Notes under the pieces: generated by a model
What the model was told of the DNA's origin: nothing
Databases searched by the model: none
What the model saw: the letters and a program-made list of their open reading frames with translations, nothing else
Assembly: GCA_029204225.1 (NCBI GenBank)
Contig: CM055110.1
Coordinates: 40,179,515-40,243,514 of the forward strand
Source: Diphasiastrum complanatum
Taxonomy: Eukaryota > Streptophyta > Lycopodiopsida > Lycopodiales > Lycopodiaceae
Direction: 5' to 3'
DNA length: 64,000 nt
Part shown: positions 1-10,989 of the stretch, piece by piece
Layout: every line of letters starts with the position of its first letter
Position numbering within the stretch: the stretch's first letter is position 1
Program-made: the position numbers and the translations under genes

Positions 1-26
1 GGTCTTTATTTCTCTGAAATTTCACA

Positions 27-39
27 TGGTATCAGAGCC
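27..39 (+). other. Primer binding site, element I
   Basis: TGGTATCAGAGCC directly follows the LTR end. It is complementary to the 3' end of plant initiator tRNA-Met, the usual copia primer. The bases that follow (AAGTACAAGAG) are the same as in element II at 18222, which places both in one lineage. Confidence 0.85.
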
Positions 40-2045
40 AAGTACAAGAGATTAAAGCATTGATCTAAACAACACCCAGATTGGCAAGTTTTTTGAGAAA
101 ACTCACTAATCTTGAGTGGGCGAGTTTGAAGAGTTAGTTAGCCTTGATATTTGTGCATCAAACTTGGTTGTGGGATGCAGGGTTACTCTTCACACGTGTA
201 AGGACGTACAGTACCAGTTTTGGAGCTATATTTTTCAGTTTGATGCTATATCTTACTCATACACCCAAACTAGCAGGTTTTTTGGAAACTAGCTAATCTT
301 GAGGTAGCGAGTTTGAATAGATAGATAGAATCATTATATTTGTACCAAATATTTTTGTGGGCTTCATGTGTACTTACCACACGTGTGAGGCCGTACATAA
401 CCTGTTATGAGCAATAAAATTCAGTTTTGGTGCATTTAATGCCTCATACACCCAAAACTAGTCAATCTAGTGCATTTTTCAGGCTTTGTAATGCATTGTT
501 TCTATTCCTTTGATTTGTTCTTGGTATAGATCAATCATATAGATGATTTGAATCTTTATTACAGTACATTAAAGCTGATCTTCATATGCTTTGGGTGTGC
601 ATTAAAGTTGAGAGAGAAAGATTGACAAAAACCATAGATTAAGGAGTGATTTGCAAGGGAAGAGATTGAAATCCATTGTATCTTCACTCTAGATGTGTTC
701 AAGAGTGAAAGGGTTGAGACTAGAAGCATCTAAGTGCTAGAAGTCAGCCTTGGATAAGTCCTCCAAGTGAAATCTTAAGTGAATTTCTAGAGCACAAACA
801 CTCATAAAGGCAAAATCTACCAATACAAGTGATAAGCATTGTTGGAGAGTTCTAGAAGTGATTTTTGAGATCTAAGTCACATTGTTCCACTCCTACTCAA
901 AGAGTTGAGTTTTGTTTGGCTTGAAAGAGAGTCATATAGGTGTGTAAGTCACATGTGTAGTGTTTGATCCAAAAATCCTAAGAGTTCCTTCCTTTGTAGA
1001 GGGCAAGTTCTAGTAACTCATTTCTTGACTTTGGTGGAAAAATTGTCTCCTTCATTGTGATCAAATCTTGCTAAGTGGCATTAGCTCTTTGTAAGCACAT
1101 ATCTTAGTGAGAGAGAAGTATCACATTTTTGAATTTCATTCCAACTCTAAAGAGGTAGACTCATTGGTACTTGGTGGAGTCCAATAGGGGTGAATGAATT
1201 CAATTTTTGAGCACAATTTGACATTGTATGTATGAAACTCAAATAAGTTCTAATTCAACTTTCTTTGTGAGAGGGTGAGGGTCAAGTTGTGATCCCATTG
1301 GGAGTATAGAACAAGGAGGAGTCCATATTTGAGTGTTCATACATGGTTGGGATCTTTGTGAATCTCTAGATGTCTAATTTTTAAGCTTGGTGAAAAATTA
1401 TTGACATAGATTGTTATCAAACCATTTCATGTCCATTCCAAATCTCAAGAGTGAGATTATTTGGGTCAAGAGGATTCCAAAAGGCGTGATTGGATCTGAT
1501 CTTTGTGTGTTTGAATCAAGTATACATGTCAAGTTTATGTGATCTAGTGTAGATCATTTTTTTTGTGAAAGTTAGTGGTTTAATTTGTTGTCGAATCAAA
1601 TCAAATTCAATCAAAATCTTAAGAGTGAGATTATTTGGGTCAAGAGTGAGTCCAAAAGAAGTGATTGAGTTTGATTTTCAAGTATTTGAAACAAAACCCA
1701 TCCTTTGTTCAAGAATATCAAAAGTTGAGTGAACTAGTCAAGAGAAAAGAAAAATCTAGGAGTCAAATCTTTTCAAATCCATTCCAACTCTCAAAAGAAA
1801 GAGTCATTGGTGTTTGTTGAGTCCAATAGGGGTGTTTGAATCTGATTTTTGTGATTTGATAGAGTGCTTTGGTCTTAGTGATCAAAGCAAAAATTAGTTT
1901 CCAATTCACTAGGTTGAAAAGAGATATGATTCAAAATTTGTCTTGTGTAGATCCTTCTAGATTGTTGAATGTGTTCAAATCTAGTTTCTTGAGAGTCACA
2001 AATTACATTTTGAAAAGTCATATCACAAAGTTTTACTTCCTCATC
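40..2045 (+). other. Untranslated leader of element I with degenerate internal repeats
   Basis: About 2 kb without a convincing gene. Two roughly 185-bp copies (about 78-240 and 262-420) each contain a stretch around GCGAGTTTGAA and end near a CACACGTGTR motif followed by a GTACA-containing tail. Further on, a degenerate unit around AGTGAGATTATTTGGGTCAA or GAGTCCAATAGGGGTG recurs near 1140, 1440, 1620 and 1785. Such leaders usually carry packaging and dimerisation signals; no specific one can be assigned here. Confidence 0.6.
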
Positions 2046-3884
2046 ATGGCATCAATAGGTGGCAACCTATTGGAGGCAAGTAAGGATCCTAAATGCAACC
2101 TTTGTGGCAAGAGAGATCATTTTGTCTCAAGATGCTACAAAATGAAGACCAATCCATCCAAGGAGAACCAAAGCAAGGGGGCCGAGGTGAAGGATGGAGA
2201 TTCAAGTGCAAAATGCAAAGGCAAGAAGGACAAATCTAAGGAAATGTGTTTCCTTTGTGGAAAGATGCATGAGGCTTGGAGTCTCACAAGGACTTACAAG
2301 AGTTGTCTTCAAAAATCCATCACCACACATTTCAAACCTCTAGAAGTTTTTCATTTGGAAGTGCATTGTTTGGTTCAAGATGCAAAGAAAGATGTTTCTT
2401 TCATGAATTTCACTTGGATTTATTTCATGTTCTTGGAAAGCATTTTGTTTGGAACTTTGGATAAGTTCAAAGTTATTGTTATGATCCAAGAGAAACCAAG
2501 CAAAATTAAGGAGGAGCAATCACAAAATGAAAATAGTTCCATTTATGCTCTCATGACATCTTTTGAAGAACTATTTTGCTTTGAAGAGATTTTTGTATCT
2601 CAAATGTGGATTAAGGCAATACTAGTTGAGTGTGATGCCTTAATAGATAGCAAAGCATGTTTTCCTTGTAAACTTACATTGAGTATAAAGACAAGGAAAT
2701 GGAAATGTCTTCATGATGTATTTTCTTTTGGTTTCAATAAGATCATGAATGATGTGTTCATTCATAATGTTGAAAGTTGTAAATTTTCAATTTTAAAGGC
2801 AAGTTGTAAACTTCTTATGAGAATAAGTGAAGCATCCAAAGTGGACACTTATATCCATAAGCAAGTAGTTAGCCTTATTGAGATGGAAATAGTTCTTGAT
2901 TTCAATATTAGAAAAATCATGTCAAGTTGTGGTGATTTTTGGACTTATGGTTCTAGCATAAGTAATATTGTTGATCATAGAAAGTGCACAATGTATGGTC
3001 ATGTTTATTGTGATCATTATGAGACATGGAGGTCTCGGATTTTCATCAAGGAGGAGCACCAAGAAGTTGATCTTAAGGAGTCATCTCAAGGTTCAAGTGT
3101 GCCAAGGATTGAGGAGGAGAGTCCTTCTCAAGTTATGATTCCAAGAAGAATATCAAGAGACATGGTTGAGCTCATATGGCTCACATTTCAAGGGAAAGAG
3201 GAGCACATTTCAAGTGGTATAGATCTTATGCTTTCTTCTCATATGTCATTTGGTGAATCAATTTGCTTTGGTGAGACTTTTGCAACTCAAAGTTGGAATA
3301 AAGCAATACTAGTTGAGTATGGTGTCTCTCTTGAGAACATAGTTGATGTTCTTAATGATTTCAAATTGATTTTAGATCAATTAGAAAGCAAATGGTTATT
3401 TCATCAAATGTATGCTCTTGAATCTTGCAAGAGCAAGAGTGATTTGCTCATTCATAGTATGAAAATTTGTCTTTTTTCATGTATTGAGGCAAATTGTAAA
3501 CTCTTTATGAGAGTAAGTGAATCATCCTCTAAGGACACTTATCTCCATAATAAAGTATTTAGCCTCATTAGATCTGAGATTAGAATGGAAATCAAGCATG
3601 AAGATATGATGCGAACTCTTGGTTATTATAGCATGCATAGTCTTGCCAATGTTGATGAGCCAAATTCTCGAGATCTTGGTAACATGATGTTGGATCTTTG
3701 TGATCCTTATGAGTCAAGAAGGACTCTTTATTTTCTCATGGAATTTCAGCTATTTTTGAGCTTTTGGATCAACCATATGTTTCAAGGATGGAACAAATCA
3801 ATGGAAAAAGTGATCAAGTGGTGCAAAGCTCTCAAGTTCATCAAAGAAGTCAACATCAAGGAGGCACTATCATGGATATGGTGA
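2046..3884 (+). CDS. Gag-derived protein of element I: zinc knuckle plus long tail with internal duplication
   Basis: A 612-residue frame. I chose the ATG at 2046 because its context (MASIGGNLLEAS) matches the gag start of the autonomous element III (MASNGGIMLESS). Directly after it comes a CCHC knuckle, CNLCGKRDHFVSRC, so the capsid part of gag is deleted. A second partial knuckle (CFLCGKMHE) follows at about residue 128. The rest has no domain I recognise. It contains two related segments, roughly 2560-2900 and 3250-3595, sharing patterns such as KAILVE, CKLLMRISE/CKLFMRVSE, and KVDTYIHK/KDTYLHN. There is no protease or polymerase motif. A frame this long without a stop in a non-autonomous element suggests recent origin or constraint. 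The function is unknown; RNA binding through the knuckle is the only supported role. Confidence 0.6.
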   Translation: MASIGGNLLEASKDPKCNLCGKRDHFVSRCYKMKTNPSKENQSKGAEVKDGDSSAKCKGKKDKSKEMCFLCGKMHEAWSLTRTYKSCLQKSITTHFKPLEVFHLEVHCLVQDAKKDVSFMNFTWIYFMFLESILFGTLDKFKVIVMIQEKPSKIKEEQSQNENSSIYALMTSFEELFCFEEIFVSQMWIKAILVECDALIDSKACFPCKLTLSIKTRKWKCLHDVFSFGFNKIMNDVFIHNVESCKFSILKASCKLLMRISEASKVDTYIHKQVVSLIEMEIVLDFNIRKIMSSCGDFWTYGSSISNIVDHRKCTMYGHVYCDHYETWRSRIFIKEEHQEVDLKESSQGSSVPRIEEESPSQVMIPRRISRDMVELIWLTFQGKEEHISSGIDLMLSSHMSFGESICFGETFATQSWNKAILVEYGVSLENIVDVLNDFKLILDQLESKWLFHQMYALESCKSKSDLLIHSMKICLFSCIEANCKLFMRVSESSSKDTYLHNKVFSLIRSEIRMEIKHEDMMRTLGYYSMHSLANVDEPNSRDLGNMMLDLCDPYESRRTLYFLMEFQLFLSFWINHMFQGWNKSMEKVIKWCKALKFIKEVNIKEALSWIW

Positions 3885-3990
3885 TCTTGGATCTTCATCA
3901 AACTCATTGGCTGATCTTCACACCTATGAACCTGCAATGATCAGCCTTAAGTGTTGTAAATAGATGTACCATAGATGTATCAAGTTAGTT

Positions 3991-4001
3991 TTGAGGAGGA
4001 G
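3991..4001 (+). other. Polypurine tract, element I
   Basis: TTGAGGAGGAG lies directly before the TG of the 3' LTR, the position of the plus-strand primer. Element II has TTGAGGAG in the same place. Confidence 0.7.
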
Positions 4002-4866
4002 TGTTAAAATTGGCAAAAGCTAACTTGGTTAAATCTTGTAAATACCATAATGACTTGTACCTATCATCATTAGACATGTGTGGAGCCTGTTCCCACGTGT
4101 GAAATCTATGCCTAAGTCATTTAGATAGATCATAAATGTTGTACATATCATTTAAATTGGAAACTAGTGGCTAAATTGGCCAAAAACTAGTTTAGTAGTA
4201 TTATGACACTTGGCACCATTCTAGTGGTAGAAAATGCTATATCACATGGGTAGGAGTGGTCTCCCACGTGTGAAATATCATATAGAAAGTTCAGATCCAT
4301 TGTATATAGATTTCATACATGTCAAAAGTCAAATCTCCTAGATTGTAGGACCTATCTCCTAATTTGTAGGAATCTAGAAGGTCAACACTAGCCACCAATG
4401 ATGATGTGGCAAATTAATGGAATCTTAGCCAAAGTGGATATGGATAAGCACTATGACCTGTCTCACACGTGCTGGAAGTGTCTTAGAGAGAGAGTATGAT
4501 GATTTTTGTATTTAATCCATGATGGATCCACTTTGAGAAATCAATGAGGCAAGATCTTGGTTTTGGAGGCATATCTTGAGTATTCTCATATTTGTGTTGT
4601 GATTTTATGGTTCTATTGCTTTCTAACACTTGTGTACTTCACTCTCTGCTGTAATTCCGTACAGGTACTGTTCTTCACACGTGTGAAGGCAGTAGGTCTC
4701 AAGTTTAATCATTTGCTTGTTGTTCTTGCTAGATTTTTGATGGGGAATTGATCTAATTCTAGATCTAATCATTGGTTGATTAGTAGATCATGTAATCTAG
4801 CTTCCAAAACCTCTTGAGGATCTGATGTAGATCCATTCTTGGTCTTTATTTCTCTGAAATTTCACA
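4002..4866 (+). repeat. 3' LTR of element I (865 bp)
   Basis: It starts TGTTAAAATTGG after the polypurine tract and ends TTTCACA, identical to the LTR end at position 1. CACGTG cores occur at 4094, 4265 and 4466, and a full CACACGTGTG at 4676-4685. CACGTG is the G-box/ABRE core bound by plant bZIP and bHLH factors, so these may be promoter elements of the LTR. Confidence 0.85.
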
Positions 4867-4888
4867 AACTACACAAATCCTAGAGAAA

Positions 4889-5290
4889 ATGGCGGGAGTT
4901 GAAGCTTTCAGCTTCTTAGATGGATTCAATGGATATTTCCTTGTCCAAATAGCTCTAGAAGATAGACACAAAATGACATTTGCCACATAATATGGCATTT
5001 ATGCCTACAACGTCATGCCTTTTGGCTTATGCAACAACCCCATCCATGTTCCAACGAGTCATGCAAATGGTGTTTTAAGACTTGCTCCATAGGATCATCG
5101 AGATTTATCTTAACGATCTAGGTGTGCATTATTCAGCAGATAAACACCTCGAAGCACTTGAAAAGATCTTTATTCACTATCGTAGGTTCAGCATATCACT
5201 AAACCTTGAGAAGTGTCAAATCTGGGTCACTCATGGAGTTGTGCTCGGACATATCATCTCCAAGGACGGTATTTCTATCGATCTCTCTGC
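4889..5290 (+). pseudogene. Broken Ty3/gypsy reverse transcriptase fragment
   Basis: Translation gives the RT core: FSFLDGFNGYFLVQIALED, a stop after TFAT, then YAYNVMPFGLCN, further breaks, and after a frame change YLNDLGVHYSADKHLEAL, LNLEKCQIW and LGHIISKDGISID. In gypsy RTs these are the palm segments; the catalytic YLDD (or YIDD) reads YLND here, so an active-site Asp is lost. Its upstream side is element I, which inserted into it. Stops and frameshifts show it is dead. Confidence 0.8.
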
Positions 5291-5299
5291 TGCAATCAC

Positions 5300-6345
5300 T
5301 CTGTTTTGATGTACCATACTTGCAGGTACAGTTCGAGTGCCCTTCGTTTGGAGGTTATAGTCTTTTGTTTGGGTCAAAACGGACAAAGGACCCAAAAATA
5401 GGGATTTTCCTTGTTTTTGAGCTGTTTCTTCACCTTGAAGAAACTTCACACTTCACTTGTGAAGGGATCCAACTCCAATTTCAGTATGAAATTTTTTACT
5501 GAAATTGAATGGCTATATCTATTTCAAATCCTCTTAGCCTTCTTCAACGACCCTTCAGACTCCATCTAATTTTGATCCAACTGTGGGTATCCACCCTGAG
5601 TAGCGTAATCTCAATCGTCGATCCTGATAGTTCTCTATCCAATGGAATTGATTTGATCTGCGCATTTTGTGCTCCTCCTCAAACCGCTAGCACCTGAAAA
5701 CACGCTGGTCTCGCTTACAATGGTCGCGCGCGACCTGTCTGAGCTCTTCTTCTCTCCTTTCTTTCATGGTTTTTTAATATGGCTTCTACAAAAAATGCTT
5801 ATGGTTCCACGAATGAAGCGCGGCTGTCCGCGACCACTTCAAACCTGATTCACACTACTAGGGTGCCCTCCTCTGGAACTTCACAACTTCCAAAAAGGTT
5901 TAGAATGGAGAGAAATCTTTTATTTTGTGCTCCCAAACCCCAGACCAGGGTTTTTCACACAAATCTATTCTTGGCTTCCTATTCACAGTGTTTTGACAGG
6001 CCTATTCTCTTGCTCTGAGGTCGCCCTACTGCTAGAACTCTGATGCTTCAATCTGTTTGTCAAACGGTGTCTGATTGAGTGCACACTGACTGCAAACACC
6101 AAGTAGCCTTCCTTCAAAATTTCACAATTCTGTCTGCTGAGGTTTTGATTCAGCCGACAACTCTTGTCTTTGAATCCTCACACAGTCTCAAGCTCACCAA
6201 GCTTCTGTGTGCTAAACTCTCTGCAACAGTGCTTCTCCTTCCGTCTTCAACCCGCCGTAAACCCTGAACTCTCAGAGGACAGTTCTCCCGAAGCTCTCTT
6301 TAAAGACGATGTTGTACTGTGTACCCTGTACGGATCTGATACCAA
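5300..6345 (-). other. Internal remnant of a minus-strand LTR element with primer-site complement
   Basis: No protein is recognised. GGATCTGATACCA at 6332-6344 is the complement of TGGTATCAGATCC, close to the tRNA-Met primer site, so an LTR element reading to the left probably has its 5' LTR from about 6345 rightwards. The stretch resembles 56650-57838 of the large-LTR element further on (shared GAGGTCGCCCTAC and the ACTGTCCGCGA/GCTGTCCGCGA pair). Open frames here are short and look accidental. Confidence 0.4.
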
Positions 6346-6611
6346 CTTAGAATTTGCTTCGAACAGGAATACAAATCATACTACATAGTAACACAGATAG
6401 AAAACACTCTTCATAGCAAGCTCATATAGCAACTGTATTTCTCATAATAAATTACTCTATACATATAGTTGTTCACTCAGGCAACCCATGCATGACCCAG
6501 GTTGTCGTTGATGGGATGCGTGTCCGGTTGACTTGCCTCGTGGCAAGGCCAACTGATCCTTATCAACTGATAGGACCCACAGTACAGTAGCATAGTGATT
6601 CTACTTTAATT

Positions 6612-7394
6612 CTAACTTTTTTAATGTGCCTTACCTAACCTTTTATCACCTGCGTTTACCTAAAATTTTAATTACTTGCTTGCGAGTCTTAAGATTCTTA
6701 TTTCCTCAGAGTTTTATGTGGTGATTTGGATTCTTCCCGATTGGCCACCTTCCTTGCTTATTATACAAGCATGTATGGCTCCTAGAAACTATAAGCTAAG
6801 ACACTCTTATCTTATGATGTAATTGATGCTGCATATTGTTAGACTGAAACTTAATTGCAAAAGGTTATTGATTGAACAAAGAAAATCTTTAAGGCAAACG
6901 TGTACTGATATTGAACCATTCTAATGTTTTGGCTAAATTAGTTTGCTTATCAAGCTGAATTTTCAAAGTGGATAAATGGTTTTGATTTCAACTAGTTCCT
7001 TTGAGATAACCAGTCAAACAATGATCACGAACACCAGCCAAATTGTCAGTATGCTTCTCACCTTTCGAGGTATCGCGTGATGTGATGCAGGATTATCTGG
7101 AAAGAGAAAATCGTAACCTAAAAAAGTGTTTTAGATGAGGCTGATGAAATGTTGAACATGGGGTTCATGGAGGATGTCGAGTTAATCCTTGGTTAGCCCT
7201 TCACAAGTTCATCATTATATATAAATATATATGTGTATATGAATGTATGAGGGGAGAAGGATGCACCATGCTGCATGGGTGCATGTTCCTCCCATGCATT
7301 TTTTTACAAATTTTTTACTAAAAATAACATAATTATGCATGAAGAGAGTATGTATGGCTCCTCCATGCATACATATCCATCCCCCATGGCCCTC

Positions 7395-7478
<84 letters not shown>

Positions 7479-7820
7479 CATGAAGATCCACTCTAATTCT
7501 ACCTTAAGTAAACACACACACACACACACCCCTGAAGATCCACTCTAATTCTTACCTTAAGTAAACACACACACAAGATTTTGGTGCATGCAAATATTAT
7601 GTATGCATAAAAGCAAATTGACGTCGATTGTTCAGAAACGACCTTTTTGTCAGGGAGAATGCCACTAAATGGACTACTTTCCAACATCCCCAAGAACCGG
7701 TCCATTGTCGCTGAACGAAGTCCATTTTTCAGATCGTCTGTTCTGTTCTGTGCTGCACGCCGATACGAACGTCAACACTAAATTGGGCTCCAAATGGTTC
7801 ACACAGCGAAACATGCGTCC
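6612..7820 (+). repeat. Left arm of a large inverted repeat (partner 28475-30226)
   Basis: Read forwards, this arm matches the reverse complement of 28475-30226. Matching landmarks include TTTTTTAATGTGCCTTACC (outer end), the GTTAGACTGAAACTTAATTG stretch, the helicase exon, GGATGCACCATGCTGCATGG, the CT/CA microsatellite with its CATGAAGATCCACT flank, and CACTAAATTGGGCTCCA near the inner end. It lacks about 650 bp present in the right arm at about 29290-29935. The arms differ by scattered substitutions and microsatellite length. Confidence 0.8.
7067..7191 (+). pseudogene. DEAD-box RNA helicase exon fragment (RH7-like), left arm
   Basis: Two frames give DYLERENRNLKK and then, after a small frame change, VLDEADEMLNMGFMEDVEL. 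The second is Walker B (motif II, DEAD) of DEAD-box helicases and most resembles plant nucleolar RH7-type proteins (LDEADEMLRMGF). A GT donor (TTGGTTAGC) follows the last codon, as at a real exon end. The frameshift and the lack of flanking motifs show a captured fragment. The same exon is in the right arm on the opposite strand. Confidence 0.75.
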
Positions 7821-8320
7821 GAACCAAAAACCCTAAACGTAGTGTTGGGATTCTAGGCCCGTCGAGCCAGGAATTGGTTGGATTCAATAAAAAATAGTCA
7901 TAACTTTGGACGAGAGATGTCCACAGGTTTGTGGGCTCAACACGAACCCACAAGACCATTTACAGCTCAATTTTGATGTCGGTTGTTCGGAAATGTCCTT
8001 TCGGTAAGGGGGAATGCCACTAAATGGACTGCTTTCTAACATCCCTGAGAACCAGTCCAGTTTTGCCGAATGAAATCCGTTTTTCAGACCATCTGCACAC
8101 TAAGACATTTTTAGTATAATGTGCAAAACATTTGTTGGGCTTTGCTGAGCTCTGAGCTCAGCCCAAACACACACGCACACACACATCCATAAAGACCCAT
8201 TCTAACCTTTACCCTAAGTACACACACACACACACACAAACACAACACGCACACAAATGCACACACAACACCAACACACACATAGCACATGCACACACAC
8301 ACACTCACACACACACACAA
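7398..8320. repeat. CT/CA microsatellites and a duplicated 125-bp unit
   Basis: (CT)n then (AC)n at 7398-7478, more (CA)n at 7512-7529 and 7564-7575, and a CA-rich stretch at 8219-8312. A unit near 7616-7740 (TTTTTGTCAGGGAGAATGCC, CCACTAAATGGACT, CATTTTTCAGA) recurs at about 7966-8095, and the CA-flanking CATGAAGATCCACTCTAA recurs as CATAAAGACCCATTCTAA near 8187. Open frames through these repeats are low-complexity artefacts. Confidence 0.8.
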
Positions 8321-8429
8321 ACGTACACAAAGCCATTAGATCACGCATAGACAAGCATGCATGCATGTACATGTGCGCACGTCCGTCATCGATGCACGTC
8401 TGCCATTGCCCGTCAACGACGGGCACAAG

Positions 8430-8804
8430 CAACTAGTGTATATATATATATATATTAGAGAGAGACTACAAGGGTGTTTTTAACCCACTCTACTCTCCCT
8501 ATGTCAAACCTAGACCCTACTCTTTGCCTATTCATACATACAATACATATGCACACATGCCTATTTTTTGACTACACATACACATAAGCACACATACAAA
8601 TACACAAGGCTCACACACACATGCACATACGTATACATATACATACACATACACAAGCCTATTTTTTGACTACACATACACACATGCATATTTATACACA
8701 AGCACACATACACATACACATTCAGACACATAATATACACATACACACATATACATACACATACATATACACATACATATAACACAATGATAAAAATAAA
8801 AAGA
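8430..8804. repeat. TA and CACATA-rich low-complexity tract
   Basis: (TA)n at about 8438-8455 is followed by a 200-bp stretch of interspersed ACACATACACAT. No gene is visible. It ends where homology to the second methyltransferase element begins at 8805. Confidence 0.7.
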
Positions 8805-9524
8805 AATGACATGGAGACCCATTCTTTTCGAGTTTTTCAATTTTTTTTAAAAACTAGCCATATTTAAAATGCTTCAAAAAATTATATTGTAATACTAAAA
8901 AAATGTTGTATTTTGCAAAAAAATTAATCATGCTACTAAAATTTTGTTAATAAATTTTGATTAATAACTGCAAATTAGCTTATATGAAATAATAAAAAAA
9001 TTACTAGACACACAACCACTAGAATAATTAAGAAATTTATTTTTACTTATTTAAAACAAAAGTTTTAATTTTTTTTTAATTTAAAAAGTTTTTTAAATGA
9101 CAATTCTTCTATCAAGAAAAATATTTTTAAAATTATAACAAAACTTTAATCAACAATTTTTTAAATTTAAATATTTTTTAAATCTGAACTTATATGTCAA
9201 ATATCTATGTAAGGTCATTGAATATTTAAATATTAAATGATTGTAGATGATTTGTGAAAATATTTAAATCACCCTAAAAAAAAATTTCTATCGCTCTAAA
9301 TCTCTAACAATATTATTATAAAAATACATCAAAAAATGGAAATATTAAAAATCTAATAGTTCATTGCAATTTTAGTTTTGCTAATGACTATTAATGTTAA
9401 AATAAAATCATGGTTAAAATCATTGCTTATATATATATAACAATTTTTTAATGATATGAAATTAAAAAATTGAAATATTCTAAATAATTAAAAAACTAAA
9501 ATATTCTAAATAATTAAAATACTG

Positions 9525-9563
<39 letters not shown>

Positions 9564-9668
9564 CAAAAAAATTTAAGAACATTAAATCAATCAAAAAAAT
9601 TTCAAGACACAATATTTCAAAAAATATAAGCACAATTATTTTCTCAAATAAATTTTTTTTTATTACTC
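8805..9668. other. AT-rich 3' flank of methyltransferase element copy A
   Basis: From about 8805 the sequence (AAATGACATGGAGACCCATT, then AAAATGCTTCAAA) parallels 23585-23730, the 3' flank of copy B, so 8805 is a candidate element boundary. The rest is very AT-rich, with (AT)n at 9526-9559. No gene is seen. Confidence 0.5.
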
Positions 9669-10883
9669 CTAGAAATCATCAAGGTCATTTACATCCTTCT
9701 CTTTTTCTTGAGGAGCCATTGTAGACTCAAGTGACACCTCTTCCAAAATTTTATCGACAATTGTAACCACATTATAGTCTTGAACTAGAATATCAACAAA
9801 CCTCCCTGTGTCACCCAGTTTCTTGCCAGTAGGAGACTTTGGTTCCTTGGACAAGGGAATTACCTAGTCCTCGTTATCTAAAATCTTTCCTATCTCAACC
9901 AATTCATCTGGCAAAACTACAAGAAATTTTATTCTCAGTTTTACAAAATCAACTAAATTAGAATCTAAATATGCTACAACAACATGTTTGCCTTTCTAAA
10001 AAACACATGCACTCGTAGTGCCACTACCGCTAAATAAATTCAAAACCCTATCATTTGAGTGAAAAAAATATCAATTAAATGATTTATCAATTGTTGTGGC
10101 TTTTGGTAGGGACAAGCAGAACTCTCATTGGATTCTTGAGTTTCTTTGTCACGACTGGATACTAGAACAAGTTTCCAAAACTTGATAGCCGGAGGTATTG
10201 TAGTGAAGCATCAATTGTCGTCTAGAGAATAATAACCAATGATTATGTATTCTATTTTATTGCAAAGTTGTGCTCCTCTCAAGTTTTTGACATTGGGCTT
10301 GTACCTAACATGGAATATTACAACTAAAATAAATAAAAAATCTCAAAATTTTTAAGCTAAGATGATTGATTATACTAAATTTAAAATAAAACTTTGAATT
10401 AAAATACGAATTTTAAAATTCGTAAATTTAAAAACTTACCACACAACATTTTCTGTTCCCGTATTACAAAAAATTAATAAAGCTTTCTATACTGAAGCTG
10501 ATTGCCAAGAGGAATGAAAAATAACAACTCTCCAAATAGGAGACGTTGTAACTTCGAGAAAACTTTGCATGAAACTATGGATATCAGTGAATTTGAAAGG
10601 AGAATCATCAGTTAATTTGGAAGTCCATATGGTATATCAGCTATGCACAGTGTGTAGGACATTCTCTTTAAAAATTTGGGAGTTTCTCTACAATCACCCT
10701 TCTCAACAGTGTAGAAGCATGGTTAATCATCGACACTTTTGAGGAGGTAAGTCTTTTATGGATCCTCCTCCGCAATGGTCTCACCCCGTCCTAGTCACTT
10801 CTTATTCTTTTTTTTGCTTTCAGCTTCAGAATATGTCTTTTTAATTGCTCTGGAAGGACTTTCTTTCTCTTATCTTCGGGGGA

Positions 10884-10989
10884 CTGAAAAAGAAGAAGCT
10901 ATGCTTAGCATAAGAGATATAAAGTTTAAAACACAATAAAAAAGAAACAATTAATTAATACCTATGCTAAGCATGGGTGAAGTAAATAC
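10884..10989 (-). other. Intron of copy A carrying two ATGCTNAGCAT palindromes
   Basis: On the minus strand it starts GTATTTACTTCACCC and ends CTTCTTCTTTTTCAG, a textbook donor and polypyrimidine-AG acceptor 106 bp apart. Within it lie TATGCTTAGCATA (10900-10912) and CTATGCTAAGCAT (10962-10974). Both are members of the palindrome family that forms arrays at 22 kb and 25 kb. Confidence 0.65.

Larger units (their letters stand above)
1..4866 (+). mobile_element. Copia-type non-autonomous LTR retroelement I (5' LTR cut by window edge)
   Basis: The last 26 bases of a 5' LTR, ending in TTTCACA, recur at 4841-4866, so this is one element whose 5' LTR lies mostly outside the window. Order: LTR end, initiator tRNA-Met primer site, 2-kb leader, one long open frame, polypurine tract, 3' LTR (TG...CA). 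No integrase, RT or RNase H motif is visible, so it would need proteins supplied in trans. It sits in the RT region of a broken gypsy element that resumes at 4889. The target duplication cannot be checked because the 5' junction is missing. Confidence 0.85.

Noticed and set aside
8111-8812. Cys/Val-rich minus-strand frames
   Set aside because: Translation of CA-repeat sequence.
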